A stretch of DNA of 51,374 nt from a candidate division Hyd24-12 bacterium UBA5074. Its GTDB lineage: Bacteria > Fermentibacterota > Fermentibacteria > Fermentibacterales > Fermentibacteraceae. Positions 7,687 through 17,528 of this stretch are shown piece by piece. The notes under the pieces were generated by a model. It searched no databases. It was not told the DNA's origin and was given only the letters and a program-made list of their open reading frames with translations. Position 1 is the first letter of the stretch. Each line of letters begins with the position of its first letter. Where the stretch lies: assembly GCA_002414865.1 (NCBI GenBank), contig DIAQ01000064.1:31698-83071 (forward strand), written 5' to 3'. Position numbers and translations under genes: made by a program.

Positions 7687-9328
7687 CTGCGAACCTGCCG
7701 GTGAAGGCGGTTCCTCCCTGCACCAGGCGGTAGAAGTAGATGCCCGATGCCAGCTCCGAGGCGCCCGTATATGAGAGGACCGCTTCACCCGCGGGAGGGT
7801 TGCCGGAGGCAGGCTCGTCCGCGAGTGCGCCCGTCATGTCGAAGATGGCCAGACTGACGGGCTCTCCGGAGGATATGAACTGGAAGTAGAGCGTTCCGAA
7901 GCAAGGCTGGGGATAGATCGCGAGGGTTCTGGAGGATCCCGCCACCGGTCCTGCCGAGGCTTCGAGGTCGAAGCCCCTGAACGAGGAGCAGGCGAGGAGG
8001 ACGGTACCCTCCGCCGGGAGCTGCAGCGAGATGTCGTTGCCGGCCCCGGCCTCTATCCTCTGGGGGACGGGAACTTCCTCCGGCAGGAACCATGCCCTGA
8101 GATCCCCGGTGCCCGTGGCGGATGCCCTGAAGCTGCCGCCCAGGTCGCCCTGGATGCGATACCCGTTGCTGCAGAGGGCTCCGACCGGGTGAAGGGGATC
8201 GCTGTAGGAAGGCGGGCCGGCGTCGCCGCGCAGGTCCAGGCCCGGACGGCTGCCCGGGTCGAGCGTGTCGTAGTCCGCCAACCTGAAGCCCTGCCAACCC
8301 CACCTGCCGTCGCCCACGGACGGATCGTCGATCCAGCAGGCGAGCATCCAGTCCTCCAGGATCGCGTCCATGTCTGGCCTGGTCCCCGTTGCCTGCTCGA
8401 TGGCTTCTGCCACGCCCGCCAGGCCTGAATCGCCGGCCCGGAGCGAGTTGTAGATGAAGTCCGCCCCTCCCCAGCGCTCGTACAGGTACGAGAAGAAGAG
8501 GTAGCCGGCCCCGTAGCCCCCGACGTACCTGAGATCCTCGAACTCCGTCCAGTCCACCGGAGTCACTCCGCCCAGCTCGATGAAGGTCTCGACCTGGAAG
8601 GCAGGGTAGCCGCAGAGATAGGTTCCGGTCTGGGCCTGGTTCTCCGAGACCCACAGGGCTTCGCCGCTGAACGGCTCGATGCCCCACTGGATGAGGTGAA
8701 CCATCTCGTGGGAGGCTGTATAGGCTGCGTCGTAGCTGCCCGCAGGGCTGCAGTCGATGTAGAGCATCTCAACCTCGTTGGAGCGCCCTCCGTAATAGAG
8801 GTAGGCTTCCTCGTCGGTGAACTGGTTGTACGGGCTGAAGAAGCCTGCGATGTAGACGCCCCCCTGCGCCGGGTCGAATCCGTCTAGTATGTCGAGCACC
8901 AGGAAGTAGACCCGCGGATCGCCGTCGATCTCGTCGGGCACGGGTCCGAGGGCGTCGGGCAGGATCTGCATCATGCCCGCGCCTCCGCCTGGCGTGCTGT
9001 CCTCCAGAGAGGCCGCGAAGGCGTCGACGCTCTCCTGGTCATAGTGTACATCCCAGACCGCATCCTCGACGAAGATGTAGCAATCCTCGCCGACGTACCT
9101 GCAGGTGGCCGACGTGAGGTAGAAGGTGAACTGCGGATCGTTCGTATAGTCCTGGGCCCAGAAGTTCACGGTGTCGCCCACCTCGTGCTCCCTGCCGGCG
9201 ATAAGGCCCGACGGCTTCATGGACGGGTCATGCCGCCTGTCCATGGAGAGGACCGTCCCGTCGGCGAAGGTGCCGTCCACCCAGTAGGCGGGCACGCCCA
9301 TCAGAGCGCAGAGCAGCAGAGCGCCCAT
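7676..9328 (-). CDS. Secreted HExxH metalloprotease-like protein with C-terminal sorting domain
   Basis: 550 aa. A short signal peptide (MGALLLCALMGVPA) precedes a domain with the zinc motif HEMVH at residues 207-211 and a downstream Glu in LWVSEN (about residue 229), the arrangement of gluzincin peptidases such as the hyicolysin (M30) type. After a variable region, residues about 465-550 form an Ig/FlgD-like domain ending in LASGIYFYRLVQGG...FAVVR, the hallmark of proteins exported by type IX-like systems. Start and stop overlap both neighbours (ATGA at 9328; the propeller TTG inside its 3' end). It is probably a cell-surface or secreted protease and a substrate of the PorU/PorV genes upstream. 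The family assignment is approximate; the metal site is plain. Confidence 0.8.
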   Translation of the reverse strand: MGALLLCALMGVPAYWVDGTFADGTVLSMDRRHDPSMKPSGLIAGREHEVGDTVNFWAQDYTNDPQFTFYLTSATCRYVGEDCYIFVEDAVWDVHYDQESVDAFAASLEDSTPGGGAGMMQILPDALGPVPDEIDGDPRVYFLVLDILDGFDPAQGGVYIAGFFSPYNQFTDEEAYLYYGGRSNEVEMLYIDCSPAGSYDAAYTASHEMVHLIQWGIEPFSGEALWVSENQAQTGTYLCGYPAFQVETFIELGGVTPVDWTEFEDLRYVGGYGAGYLFFSYLYERWGGADFIYNSLRAGDSGLAGVAEAIEQATGTRPDMDAILEDWMLACWIDDPSVGDGRWGWQGFRLADYDTLDPGSRPGLDLRGDAGPPSYSDPLHPVGALCSNGYRIQGDLGGSFRASATGTGDLRAWFLPEEVPVPQRIEAGAGNDISLQLPAEGTVLLACSSFRGFDLEASAGPVAGSSRTLAIYPQPCFGTLYFQFISSGEPVSLAIFDMTGALADEPASGNPPAGEAVLSYTGASELASGIYFYRLVQGGTAFTGRFAVVR

Positions 9329-9984
9329 CAGAAGCGGAACCCCACGCTCATCCGGACCGACGAGAAATCATCGGGATCGGGCACGGAGAGCTCGCTGTAG
9401 AGGACCTGGCCGCGGTTGCTCAACAGGGCTGCGTCGATCGCGCTGACCGCCCTGTTCACCACGGCGAACATCCCGATATAGAGGCTCCTGCGGTACCACT
9501 GGCGGCTCTCCTGGAGGGCGTCCGCGAAGTCCTCCCGGGCGTCCTCTGAGCTCCAGTCCCAGGACATGTCGCCGTAGTAGGCGTGCGAGTCGTAGTACTG
9601 CTGCTGGGCGACGGGGTCGTCGGGATAGTAGTAGCGCGCGAGCCGGTGGACGAAGTCGTTGTACTCGGAGCTGCTCCCGAAATCGCCGACGTCCTCCAGG
9701 AAGTCGCCGTCCCTCCCGGATGCATCGAGACCCGCCTCCTCCGCCGCCAGGATCTCGAAGTCGTCCTCTGCGAAGGTTCCTTCGAGGTAGCTCAGGGCCA
9801 CGCCGGCCCAGGTGGCAGCCTCGACTCCGAGGAAGATGTTGCCCCTGCCCGCATGGCCGAGATGCCGTTGCCCCCAGCCGGGGAGCACGACGGAGCGGAG
9901 GACGGCCCCCCGCGTTTCCGGAGAGGCCTGGGAGGAGCCTGCGATGAGGAGCGCAGCTGCGAGCACGGGCAGGAACGGCCTCAT
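9328..9984 (-). CDS. DUF5683-like membrane-associated protein
   Basis: 218 aa with a signal peptide (MRPFLPVLAAALLIAGSSQAS). The segment RSVVLPGWGQRHLGHAGRGNIFLGVEA matches the Pro-Gly-Trp-Gly-Gln pattern of DUF5683 proteins, which are frequent in Bacteroidetes and other FCB bacteria and have no established function. A charged middle region rich in Asp/Tyr follows, then RRSLYIGMFAVVNRAVSAIDAALL and a final RMSVGFRF that looks like an outer-membrane beta strand. It sits between two secreted proteases, overlapping the downstream one by ATGA. An envelope location is inferred. Confidence 0.75.
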   Translation of the reverse strand: MRPFLPVLAAALLIAGSSQASPETRGAVLRSVVLPGWGQRHLGHAGRGNIFLGVEAATWAGVALSYLEGTFAEDDFEILAAEEAGLDASGRDGDFLEDVGDFGSSSEYNDFVHRLARYYYPDDPVAQQQYYDSHAYYGDMSWDWSSEDAREDFADALQESRQWYRRSLYIGMFAVVNRAVSAIDAALLSNRGQVLYSELSVPDPDDFSSVRMSVGFRF

Positions 9985-9985
9985 G

Positions 9986-12820
9986 TCACTTCACCACCCC
10001 GGCCTGGAAGAGAGCCTCCGTCGAGCCGGAAGGACCTTCGATCTCCAGGCAGATGAAATAGAGCCCGGGCGAGATGTCGGAGGTGTCCCAGCCGTTCTCG
10101 CACGCCATCCCGCCCTGCGCCGAGCCGCTGTAGGAGGAAACAAGCTCGCCTGCGACGTTCAGGACGGCGATGCTGTATGCACAGTCCTCGCCGGGCTCGA
10201 AACGGATGGTCGCCGTGCCGTCCCTCGAAGGATTCGGATAGACGAAGAAGCTGCCTGCCGCAAGTGCGCCGGAATACCCCTGGAGCGAAGGGAGGTCTCC
10301 GGGCCACCAGCATCCCTGGCCGGAGAAGTCGGCCCCCGGAAGGTAGCCGCCGGACTGCTCCGGCGTCTGCCATAGGCCTGCCCAGCCGGACTCGTCAGCG
10401 GCAACCAGCTCGAGAAGGCCGTCGCCGTCGAGATCCTCGAGCAGGGGCCTGCCCACGGGGTCCGCCCCGGTCGAAACCGGGAAGCCCTGGGGCTCCAAAC
10501 CCGAAGCATCGGCAAGGCCGGTCCTGCCATCCCGCAGGGAGTAGCCGGCGAACCCCTGCCCGCCTGCGCCGCAGTTCCATCGGGAGAATTCGTCCTGGGA
10601 GGGATCGAGAGGGGGTGACAGCGGCCAGTCGAGGATGGTCGAGCCGGTGAACTCCAGCGCCTCGATCCCGAAAGTGGTCTCGGTCGCGACCTCGGGGTAT
10701 CCGTCGCCGTTGACGTCGGAGAGCCACGGGGCGCCCAGTGGATCCCCCTGGAGCTGGACCGGCGTGCCGGGGGCGATGGAGCCATCCAGCTCGAGAGAGG
10801 TGAAAGTGCTGCCGCAGACGACGCACACCTCCTGGGCGCCATCCCTGTCGAAGTCGGCCGAGAGCACGCCTCCGGCGGGTTCCCCGCCCTGGACTTCCAC
10901 GGGCCAGCCCGGGAGTCCGGTGGAATCCCTGCGCCATGCGTTCGTCTCGCCCGAAGCGAGAAGCACGAGGATGCCAGGACGGTCCTGATCCGGGATGATC
11001 GCCAGGTCGACCGCGTCGGCCTGCAGCTCGCGCGGCCATCCGGGCAGCGCCTGCCCGTCAGGGGAGAAGAGGTAGAGAAGGTCCCTGTCGGTGGCCACTG
11101 CGACGATTCCGGCCTCTCCCGATACGAGGGAGGCCACGGGCGTTCCGGCGACCGACACCGGCCATCCCGGGAGATCCTCTCCCGTCGTGCCCAGAAGGTG
11201 GACGGACCCCCTGGTGCACACCAGCAGGCAGGGGCCTGCTCCTTCGACGCCGCCCGCCCTCGGAGGCATGGTCAGGTCCTCGAAGAAGGCCGTCGGCACG
11301 GGATCGGCGATCGGGAGCGACCAGAGTATCCCGGCGTTCGATGTCAGCATGACCGACCTGCCCTGCGGAGTGTCGAACGGGACCGGGCCGCAGTCCAGCG
11401 GGCCGACGGAGACGGGCCATCCCTCCGGCATGGCTCCGGGCTGCACCGCCACGGACATCTGCCCGGAGGGGGGATCCTGCACCGCGACCTCCACCCCCGT
11501 GAAGCCTCCCCAGCTGGTGCAGCTCGACGGCTCGGTCCAGGGACCGAGGACCGAGGAGTAGCCGCCTGCGAAGTAGGGGTCGAACCGGCTTCCCTCGATC
11601 CCGTAGATGTCGGGCAGGGAGTAGTCGAAATCCTGTATGCCGTCGGCCTCTTCCAGGTCTACGCCCTTGTGCTCCGGATCGGCGTTGACGGTGTTCGACG
11701 CCAGGTTGGCGTCCACGACAGACCTGTCGATGTGCCAGATGAGGATGCCCGAGCCGTGCAGGCCGAAGTCGCGCTCGTGCTCACCGCACATGCCGTCGCC
11801 GTCGGGGTCCTTGACCCGGTTCTCGACGAGCAGGTACTCGCTGCCGGAGAGCCTGACCTTGTACACAGTGTCTCCCGGCGTGCACTCGAAGGAGCTCCCG
11901 GCAGGGACGAGCACCTCGTCGGCCCAGCCCAGCCTGGAGCGTGACCAGGCTCCGGGGGCGGTGGGCCAGAAGCCGCTCATCATCCACTGCCCGTAACCCA
12001 TCATGTCCCAGCCGCCCACTCCCACGCCGCCCGTCAGGGTGTCGTACAGGTCGGGGAGGCCCAGCTGGTGGAGGAATTCGTGCGCCATGGTCCCGAGGAC
12101 CCCGAGTCCATAGCCGTCCTGCGTCTCCTGTTCCGGCGCCAGCATCCCCTCCTGGACGAAGACGCCGTCGTCCGTCTCGATGCCCTCGTAACCGCTGCCG
12201 CCCTCCGGGAGGTAGTAGGCCAGGTCGGCCAGGCCCAGGAAGACGGAGACGATGTCGTCGGGCGAGTCGCCCAGGATGTCGGCTTCCTGGCCCGCCCCGG
12301 CGTGGATGACCATCACGCCGTCGAAGCTCGAGAAGTCGACTGCGGGATCGGATGCTTCCACGGCATCGCGCAGGAGGAGGCAAAGGCCCGCGGGATAGAC
12401 GGAATCGGCTCCATACCAGGCCATCTGGTGGGGAAGGGCGAACGCTCCGTCCGACGGGAAGACTTCGCAGAGCAGATCGAACCTGCCGCTGGACGCATCG
12501 GACATGTAGGCGGACATCTGGTCGGCCAGATCGGCAGTATAGGCGGTGCCATGCGAGGTCTCGAAGAGCCCGTCGCCCGAGCTGGCATCCGAGAAGTCCT
12601 CGACGAATTCGACCCTCAGGACGCACAGTCGGAATGTCCCCAGCGACCTGACCGCATCCGCCGTCTCGTCCCCGCTGCATATGGCAATGCCGGACGAGGG
12701 GCGCTCGTGCAGAAGGGGTATCCCTGTTCCCGTGCTCACCGGCGGGGCGGCCGCGGCGGATGCGGCGAGGATGAGTGGTGCGATCCGCAGCGCGGATGCC
12801 GCACCGTCGGCGGCCCGCAT
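9986..12820 (-). CDS. M6-family (immune inhibitor A-like) secreted metalloprotease with VCBS-like repeats and sorting domain
   Basis: 944 aa. The signal region is followed by an M6 domain with VMVIHAGAGQE and the zinc motif HEFLHQLGLPDLYD (HExxH at residues 247-251 with the extended Gly and Asp), then GGWDMMGYGQWM, the Met-turn region of this family. The middle third contains repeats with DFDRDGAQEVCVV, DVNGDGYPEVATE and DLDGDGLLELVAA, Ca-binding FG-GAP/VCBS-type blades interspersed with PGWPV motifs. The C-terminus (FFVYPNPSRDGTATIRFEPGE...GLYFICLEIEG) is a FlgD/Ig-like sorting domain. The ATG at 12820 shares one base with the upstream porV-like stop. It is very probably a type IX-like substrate that degrades extracellular protein. 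Confidence 0.88.
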   Translation of the reverse strand: MRAADGAASALRIAPLILAASAAAAPPVSTGTGIPLLHERPSSGIAICSGDETADAVRSLGTFRLCVLRVEFVEDFSDASSGDGLFETSHGTAYTADLADQMSAYMSDASSGRFDLLCEVFPSDGAFALPHQMAWYGADSVYPAGLCLLLRDAVEASDPAVDFSSFDGVMVIHAGAGQEADILGDSPDDIVSVFLGLADLAYYLPEGGSGYEGIETDDGVFVQEGMLAPEQETQDGYGLGVLGTMAHEFLHQLGLPDLYDTLTGGVGVGGWDMMGYGQWMMSGFWPTAPGAWSRSRLGWADEVLVPAGSSFECTPGDTVYKVRLSGSEYLLVENRVKDPDGDGMCGEHERDFGLHGSGILIWHIDRSVVDANLASNTVNADPEHKGVDLEEADGIQDFDYSLPDIYGIEGSRFDPYFAGGYSSVLGPWTEPSSCTSWGGFTGVEVAVQDPPSGQMSVAVQPGAMPEGWPVSVGPLDCGPVPFDTPQGRSVMLTSNAGILWSLPIADPVPTAFFEDLTMPPRAGGVEGAGPCLLVCTRGSVHLLGTTGEDLPGWPVSVAGTPVASLVSGEAGIVAVATDRDLLYLFSPDGQALPGWPRELQADAVDLAIIPDQDRPGILVLLASGETNAWRRDSTGLPGWPVEVQGGEPAGGVLSADFDRDGAQEVCVVCGSTFTSLELDGSIAPGTPVQLQGDPLGAPWLSDVNGDGYPEVATETTFGIEALEFTGSTILDWPLSPPLDPSQDEFSRWNCGAGGQGFAGYSLRDGRTGLADASGLEPQGFPVSTGADPVGRPLLEDLDGDGLLELVAADESGWAGLWQTPEQSGGYLPGADFSGQGCWWPGDLPSLQGYSGALAAGSFFVYPNPSRDGTATIRFEPGEDCAYSIAVLNVAGELVSSYSGSAQGGMACENGWDTSDISPGLYFICLEIEGPSGSTEALFQAGVVK

Positions 12821-13827
12821 CAGAACTGAACCACCAGCGAGAACTTCTTGTTGTACTTCCCGGAGCCCTGCAGGCTCTCCTCGACAGGCACGAAGGCCAT
12901 GTCGAACTGGAGCCCGGAGTAGCGGATCCCTGCTCCGAAGGTGAGGCCCTGGATCGTGGAGGCGCCCTCGGTATCGTGGATGTACCCCGCCCGGAGACCG
13001 AGCAGGTCGTAGTACCAGTACTCGGCTCCGGCCCCCCACTTGTTCTCGGTGATCTCGTCGGAGAAGCCGTCGTCGACATTGGTCAGCAGCTTGCTGTAAT
13101 CCACCGCCACCTGGAGCTGGGTCATCTGGGTGTCGAAGGGCTCGTAGGCAAGGCCCGCCCGGATGGTCCTGGGCAGGGGGTTCCCTTCGGATTGGCCGCC
13201 GTAGCTCATGTTGGGGCCCAGGTTCGAGAGGCAGGCACCGATCGAGGCGTTGCCCAGGCTCGCGAGCCCCAGGTCGTCCATCGGGATGTGGTAGAGCACG
13301 CCGAGGTCGGCTGCGAAGGAGCTCCCCTTGCCGATGTCCTCGTAGAAGAGGTGGTCATAGATGAACTTCACGCCGAGGCCCACGGACACTCCCGGCGCGA
13401 CTTCGGTGCCCGCGGCGGCCGTGGCCGAGACGCCGTAGGCATAGAACGTGCCTATCGGCTCGGGGCTGCCCCCCTCGGTCTCCTGCTGCTCGCCCATGGA
13501 CATGAAGGTGATGCTTCCGCCCACGCCTCCCCACCCCTCGAGGTACCTGGCGTAGCCCAGGTATTCGAAGTAGAGGTCGTCGGCGAGCTGCGGGAGCCAG
13601 TTGGAGTGCTGCAGCGTGACCTCGTTCTTCTCGGGCGTGACGTAGGCCAGGCCGGCGGGGTTCCAGTAGGATGCCGTGGCGTCGTCGGAGATGGCGACGA
13701 AGGCCTCACCCATGCCGTTCGGCCTGGCGCCTGGGGTTATCGTCATCCAAATGACGCTGGCCGTGGACGCCTGGGCCTCTCCCACCAGCATGACGGTTCC
13801 GAGGATCAGGAACAGGTAACGGTACAT
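12820..13827 (-). CDS. porV: PorV/PorQ-family outer-membrane protein
   Basis: 335 aa with a signal peptide (MYRYLFLILGTVMLVGEAQAS). The conserved PorV N-terminal block is clear: TPGARPNGMGEAFVAISDDATASYWNPAGLAY. The rest is a 14-strand-type barrel of the FadL/UPF0164 fold ending in KYNKKFSLVVQF. In type IX secretion PorV binds the signal domains of cargo and shuttles them from the SprA translocon to the PorU sortase. The ATG at 13827 has a strong GGGGG ribosome site 6 bases away; the frame runs further upstream but encodes nonsense. It lies 8 bp downstream of the porU-like gene, the neighbourhood expected for function. PorQ or another family paralogue is possible. Confidence 0.87.
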   Translation of the reverse strand: MYRYLFLILGTVMLVGEAQASTASVIWMTITPGARPNGMGEAFVAISDDATASYWNPAGLAYVTPEKNEVTLQHSNWLPQLADDLYFEYLGYARYLEGWGGVGGSITFMSMGEQQETEGGSPEPIGTFYAYGVSATAAAGTEVAPGVSVGLGVKFIYDHLFYEDIGKGSSFAADLGVLYHIPMDDLGLASLGNASIGACLSNLGPNMSYGGQSEGNPLPRTIRAGLAYEPFDTQMTQLQVAVDYSKLLTNVDDGFSDEITENKWGAGAEYWYYDLLGLRAGYIHDTEGASTIQGLTFGAGIRYSGLQFDMAFVPVEESLQGSGKYNKKFSLVVQF

Positions 13828-13835
13828 GATACCCC

Positions 13836-16800
13836 CTATGACTCTCTGACTATAGCCAGAACCCCTGTGCACTCGTCCGCGCCGGCACCAGATGAGGCAC
13901 GAATCCTGTAAATGTACGAGCCGCTGGCCACAGGATCGCCGTCGGCGTCCGCTCCATCCCACCACCACGAATTATAGCCGGCTTCCGCCGGGATGTTCCG
14001 CTCCCGCAATATCCTCAGACCGTTTACCGTGAAGATCTCTATGTCGACGGAACCCTCGCCGCTCTGCATCCAGTTCAGCGAGAGCCCCCCGGAGGAGGGG
14101 CACGGATACGGGAAGGCCTGCCAGATCGTGAGGCCGCTCGTGGACAGCACCGTGAAGCTCATGGCCACGCTGCTCCTGTTGAGCAGGCCGTCGCTGGCTC
14201 TCAGCTCGAGGGTGTGCGCCCCTTCGGAGAGCGATCCCAGGGCGGCTTCGAGCGAGCCCTGGGTGGTGCTCCCGGCGTCGTAGCGGAACAGCGGGGAGAC
14301 ATCCTGCGGGCTTCCGTCGAGATAGAGGGCCAGCTGCCTCCCCGGATTGCCGAGGAGGTTTATGCCGGAAGGATCTGACAGCTCGGCGCAGGCGATCACC
14401 GGCCCGCTCACCGAAGGCGCTGCAGCGGAGCGGAATCCGTCGAGCCAGAGCGAGATGACCGGGCCGGCCGTATCGGTCGGCGACGGGGTGCCCGGGACGA
14501 GGGGCTCCGGGTAGAGGACGCCGGCGCTGGCGCCTCCCGGGCCGAGGAGGAAGGCGGATATCCTCGCCGTCGATCCCGTGTCGGCGTCCACCGGGACGAA
14601 GATGTCGAAGTCGAGGTCGGGGTCCGATTGAGCGCATCCGTTGTAGAATCGCGATCCCTGGCCCACGTACGGGATGGGCAGGTTCTGCCGGAAGGTGTAG
14701 TAGGTGTCCGCAGTGCAGGACTCGAACGCCTGGAGCATCACGAGCCCCTCGCCCGGTGCCAGGCCTTCGCAGGAAGCCTGCTCTCCGGTGCGGAGGCCGC
14801 TGCTGGAGAGCGTCATGTCCGAGGGGGGAACTGCGATGCGCAGGCTTCCGTTCCCGAACACCTCGTACCTCTTGTCATTGTCTGTGAAGCCGTTGGCCAG
14901 CTTGGCCGCCAGGAGGCACCAGGATGCGGAGAGGTCTCCTTGCGAGAAGAGCGCGTCGAGGAACCCGGCGACGAGCGGGGTGTTCGCGGCGCCGATGGTT
15001 TCATCGGTGGCGCCTATGGACACTATCGCGCCGCCTGCGGGTGAGGTTGTCACGCTCTGGGCGATGCAGTCCTTGTTGGGGTCCTGGAACTGACCGACGC
15101 TGCACGAGCCGAAGAAGGCCACGGGCAGGCGCGGTCCGCACGCGAGGAGGCTCATGTCCTCGATGTAGAGGAGGCCCTCGTCGGCCAGCTGGTCGAAGCC
15201 CCCGTGCCCCAGGTACAGAACGGCGAGGGCGCCCTCTGTCCAGAGATCGATGAAGTCCGCCCTGGCCTCCGGCTTCTTCCAGTACTCGTCCCAGCCGTAG
15301 AAGATGAGATAGTGCTTGACGGGCCTGATGAAGTCCGGGAGGTGGCTCTCCAGCAGGTATTCCATGTCGACGGTGTGATACTGCTCGTCGGCCGCGTATT
15401 TCGAGGACCTCTCGTCGTCCGCCGCACCGATGACGAGCGACTGCCACTGTCCGGCGGCCTCGCCCGAAGCGTACTCGAGGCTGCGCTCCGCCACGCGCTG
15501 GACTTCGGTGCCCTGCCGGGCCGCTATCCTGGAGACGGCCACCTGGGGCACCGCGGCGCCGCTCACTATCCCGAACAGGTCGTCGCCGCAGATCTCGAAG
15601 GAGGGGTAGAAGAGAACGTCGATATAGCAGGGGATCGAGGAGATGTTGTTCCGGGGATCGAAGTGCCCTCCCCCCACCAGCACCAGGTCGAGCGGCGCGG
15701 GGTCCCAGGTGTTCACGGCCTCGTCGACGAAAGCCCTGATGGCCCCGGGATCCCTGACTCCCCCGTTGAACTCGTCGTAGATCTCCTGGACATCGATCAG
15801 CTCGGCCGATGGAGATCCGGCTGCGAGCGGAGAGGCATCGTCGACGAATGATCCTGCAGCCGCGTAGACGGTTTCCGCCCCGTCGAGAACGCCGAGTATC
15901 CGGCCCGGCGAAGCGGCAGCCACGGACAGGGGATGGCGGTATCCGCCGGGGGGGACGATCCAGAGCTCTCTCGCTTCCCATGACGAGGGCAGCTCGACCT
16001 CGAAGGAGGACGGGTCACCCGTGGCAAGCAGGGCGGAGGCCGTATCGCCCGAGATGGCGAAGATGCGGCACCCGGTCAGGCTGCTCTGCCAGTCGACCCT
16101 GAACCGGGAGGGTGCGGAGGCGTACCACTCGAGGGGGACCTGCGTCTGGCCGCTTGTCACCGGAGCGGTCTGCGCGAATACCTCGAACCAGTCGAAGAAG
16201 ATGTCGTCCATCGCAGGATTATGAGTGAGCCTGATCGAGAGCATGTTCGTCGGATCGGCCAGGTTGGAGCAGCCCACGTCGAGCCTGAAGAGAGCGGATC
16301 CCTCCCAGGCCGTGTCACATAGAGTGACGTCGTTCAACATGACCTGTATGCCGTGTCTCCCGGCGACCGGCGATCTCAGGTTGAGCCTGATGACCCCCTC
16401 GCCCGTGGCGCCGGCGCAGGTGAAGGCGTGGAAGAACTGCTGGCTGCCGGAGCCGTACGAAGCGTCCCAGGCCCAGTTGTCCGGGAGTATCATGAATTCT
16501 CTTATATAGTTGTACTCGAAATGGTTTCTTGCCGTGAATGCGGAGGGCATGGCAGGAACTCCGGTGAGGCCTGCGTCGATGACCTGCATGCGCGCGCCGG
16601 ATTCTCCTCCCCATGTGAGCCAGTAGCAGTTCTCGGCCGAGTACTCGTGCGTGAAATGGGGAGGGGTGGCCGAGCCGTCGGGCACCCACCACGAGAGGCC
16701 CCGCGCGAAGAAGAACAGGCTGTCGCCCATGTCGAATGTGCCGTCACCGCCGTCCTCGAGCCAGACGGGGACCGGCCTGGGGACATAGCTGTCCTCCCAG

Positions 16801-17525
16801 GGGGAATCGCCCATCATCATCCCCCTGCCGCAGAACAGAGCGAGGGATGCCGAAGGCGCCCCCTCGACTCCCGGCAGGTCATCGCAGGACAGCGCGAACA
16901 CTCCTGCGGTATCTACCGAGATCCTGAACCAGGGCAGCCCCCAGAACGGGCTGTCCGCCCTGTCCCTGGCCCTCCCCGCAACCACGGACGAGGCCTGGCT
17001 CCCGCAGAGGAGCTCGAACAGACGGGCCTCGGCCCCGGTGGGGGTCGAGCCGGTGATCATCCTGGCGCCGCCCTCGGGCATGTCCGGTCGAACGACAATG
17101 CGCCTGGCTGCAAAGAGCCTGTCGCCCCGGCAGATCACCGGATGCAGCTCGATCCTCGCGAGCCTGGCCCTCCTGAATGTGAGATCACCTCGGAACGAGC
17201 CCCACTCCCCGGGCAGATCCGCCGTCGAGGCCGGCTCGTAGGCTCCCGAAACGAGCTGCGTGGACACGTGGAGGCCGTCGGAGGGCAGCTCGTACACGCC
17301 TTCGGCGGTAACGGACCAGGAAGGCGCTCCACCCGGCAGGAAGATGCTCTTCGAGGGCAGCAGCACGCTGCCGTCGGACCCGGACAGGCCGCAGCCCGAC
17401 GCTGTGTAGCCAGCGGTTCCGCCGGCAGGATCCACCACGGGCAGGGGTTCCGGGCACTCCCATACGAAAGAGCCCTGCGCAACAGGCAGTTGCGACAGAA
17501 TGACAAGGAGTGCGTGGAATATCAT
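13836..17525 (-). CDS. porU: PorU-like C25 (gingipain-family) peptidase, putative type IX sortase
   Basis: 1229 aa with a signal peptide (MIFHALLVILSQLPVAQGS). An N-terminal beta-rich prodomain is followed by a caspase-fold C25 domain in which LVLVGGGHFDPRN, VSRIAARQGTEV, the catalytic His774 in VLYLGHGG and Cys808 in FFGSCSVGQF are visible; ATDETIGAANTPLVAGF follows. Residues about 1140-1229 form a FlgD-like Ig domain ending in GSYIYRIRASSGAG. PorU cleaves the C-terminal signal of type IX cargo and transfers the protein to anionic lipopolysaccharide (known for Porphyromonas). The length and the adjacent porV support that role; a secreted gingipain-like protease is the alternative. The start has GGAGC upstream and lies 3 bp after the divIVA stop. 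Confidence 0.84.
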   Translation of the reverse strand: MIFHALLVILSQLPVAQGSFVWECPEPLPVVDPAGGTAGYTASGCGLSGSDGSVLLPSKSIFLPGGAPSWSVTAEGVYELPSDGLHVSTQLVSGAYEPASTADLPGEWGSFRGDLTFRRARLARIELHPVICRGDRLFAARRIVVRPDMPEGGARMITGSTPTGAEARLFELLCGSQASSVVAGRARDRADSPFWGLPWFRISVDTAGVFALSCDDLPGVEGAPSASLALFCGRGMMMGDSPWEDSYVPRPVPVWLEDGGDGTFDMGDSLFFFARGLSWWVPDGSATPPHFTHEYSAENCYWLTWGGESGARMQVIDAGLTGVPAMPSAFTARNHFEYNYIREFMILPDNWAWDASYGSGSQQFFHAFTCAGATGEGVIRLNLRSPVAGRHGIQVMLNDVTLCDTAWEGSALFRLDVGCSNLADPTNMLSIRLTHNPAMDDIFFDWFEVFAQTAPVTSGQTQVPLEWYASAPSRFRVDWQSSLTGCRIFAISGDTASALLATGDPSSFEVELPSSWEARELWIVPPGGYRHPLSVAAASPGRILGVLDGAETVYAAAGSFVDDASPLAAGSPSAELIDVQEIYDEFNGGVRDPGAIRAFVDEAVNTWDPAPLDLVLVGGGHFDPRNNISSIPCYIDVLFYPSFEICGDDLFGIVSGAAVPQVAVSRIAARQGTEVQRVAERSLEYASGEAAGQWQSLVIGAADDERSSKYAADEQYHTVDMEYLLESHLPDFIRPVKHYLIFYGWDEYWKKPEARADFIDLWTEGALAVLYLGHGGFDQLADEGLLYIEDMSLLACGPRLPVAFFGSCSVGQFQDPNKDCIAQSVTTSPAGGAIVSIGATDETIGAANTPLVAGFLDALFSQGDLSASWCLLAAKLANGFTDNDKRYEVFGNGSLRIAVPPSDMTLSSSGLRTGEQASCEGLAPGEGLVMLQAFESCTADTYYTFRQNLPIPYVGQGSRFYNGCAQSDPDLDFDIFVPVDADTGSTARISAFLLGPGGASAGVLYPEPLVPGTPSPTDTAGPVISLWLDGFRSAAAPSVSGPVIACAELSDPSGINLLGNPGRQLALYLDGSPQDVSPLFRYDAGSTTQGSLEAALGSLSEGAHTLELRASDGLLNRSSVAMSFTVLSTSGLTIWQAFPYPCPSSGGLSLNWMQSGEGSVDIEIFTVNGLRILRERNIPAEAGYNSWWWDGADADGDPVASGSYIYRIRASSGAGADECTGVLAIVRES

Positions 17526-17528
17526 CAG

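Noticed and set aside
10177..13911. Several plus-strand open frames over the M6 protease and porV genes
   Set aside because: Antisense to clear domain-bearing genes; no motifs or ribosome sites.
12820..13968. Longer porV start at 13968
   Set aside because: The added 47 residues are Arg-rich nonsense overlapping the porU 3' end; ATG 13827 has a ribosome site and a signal peptide.
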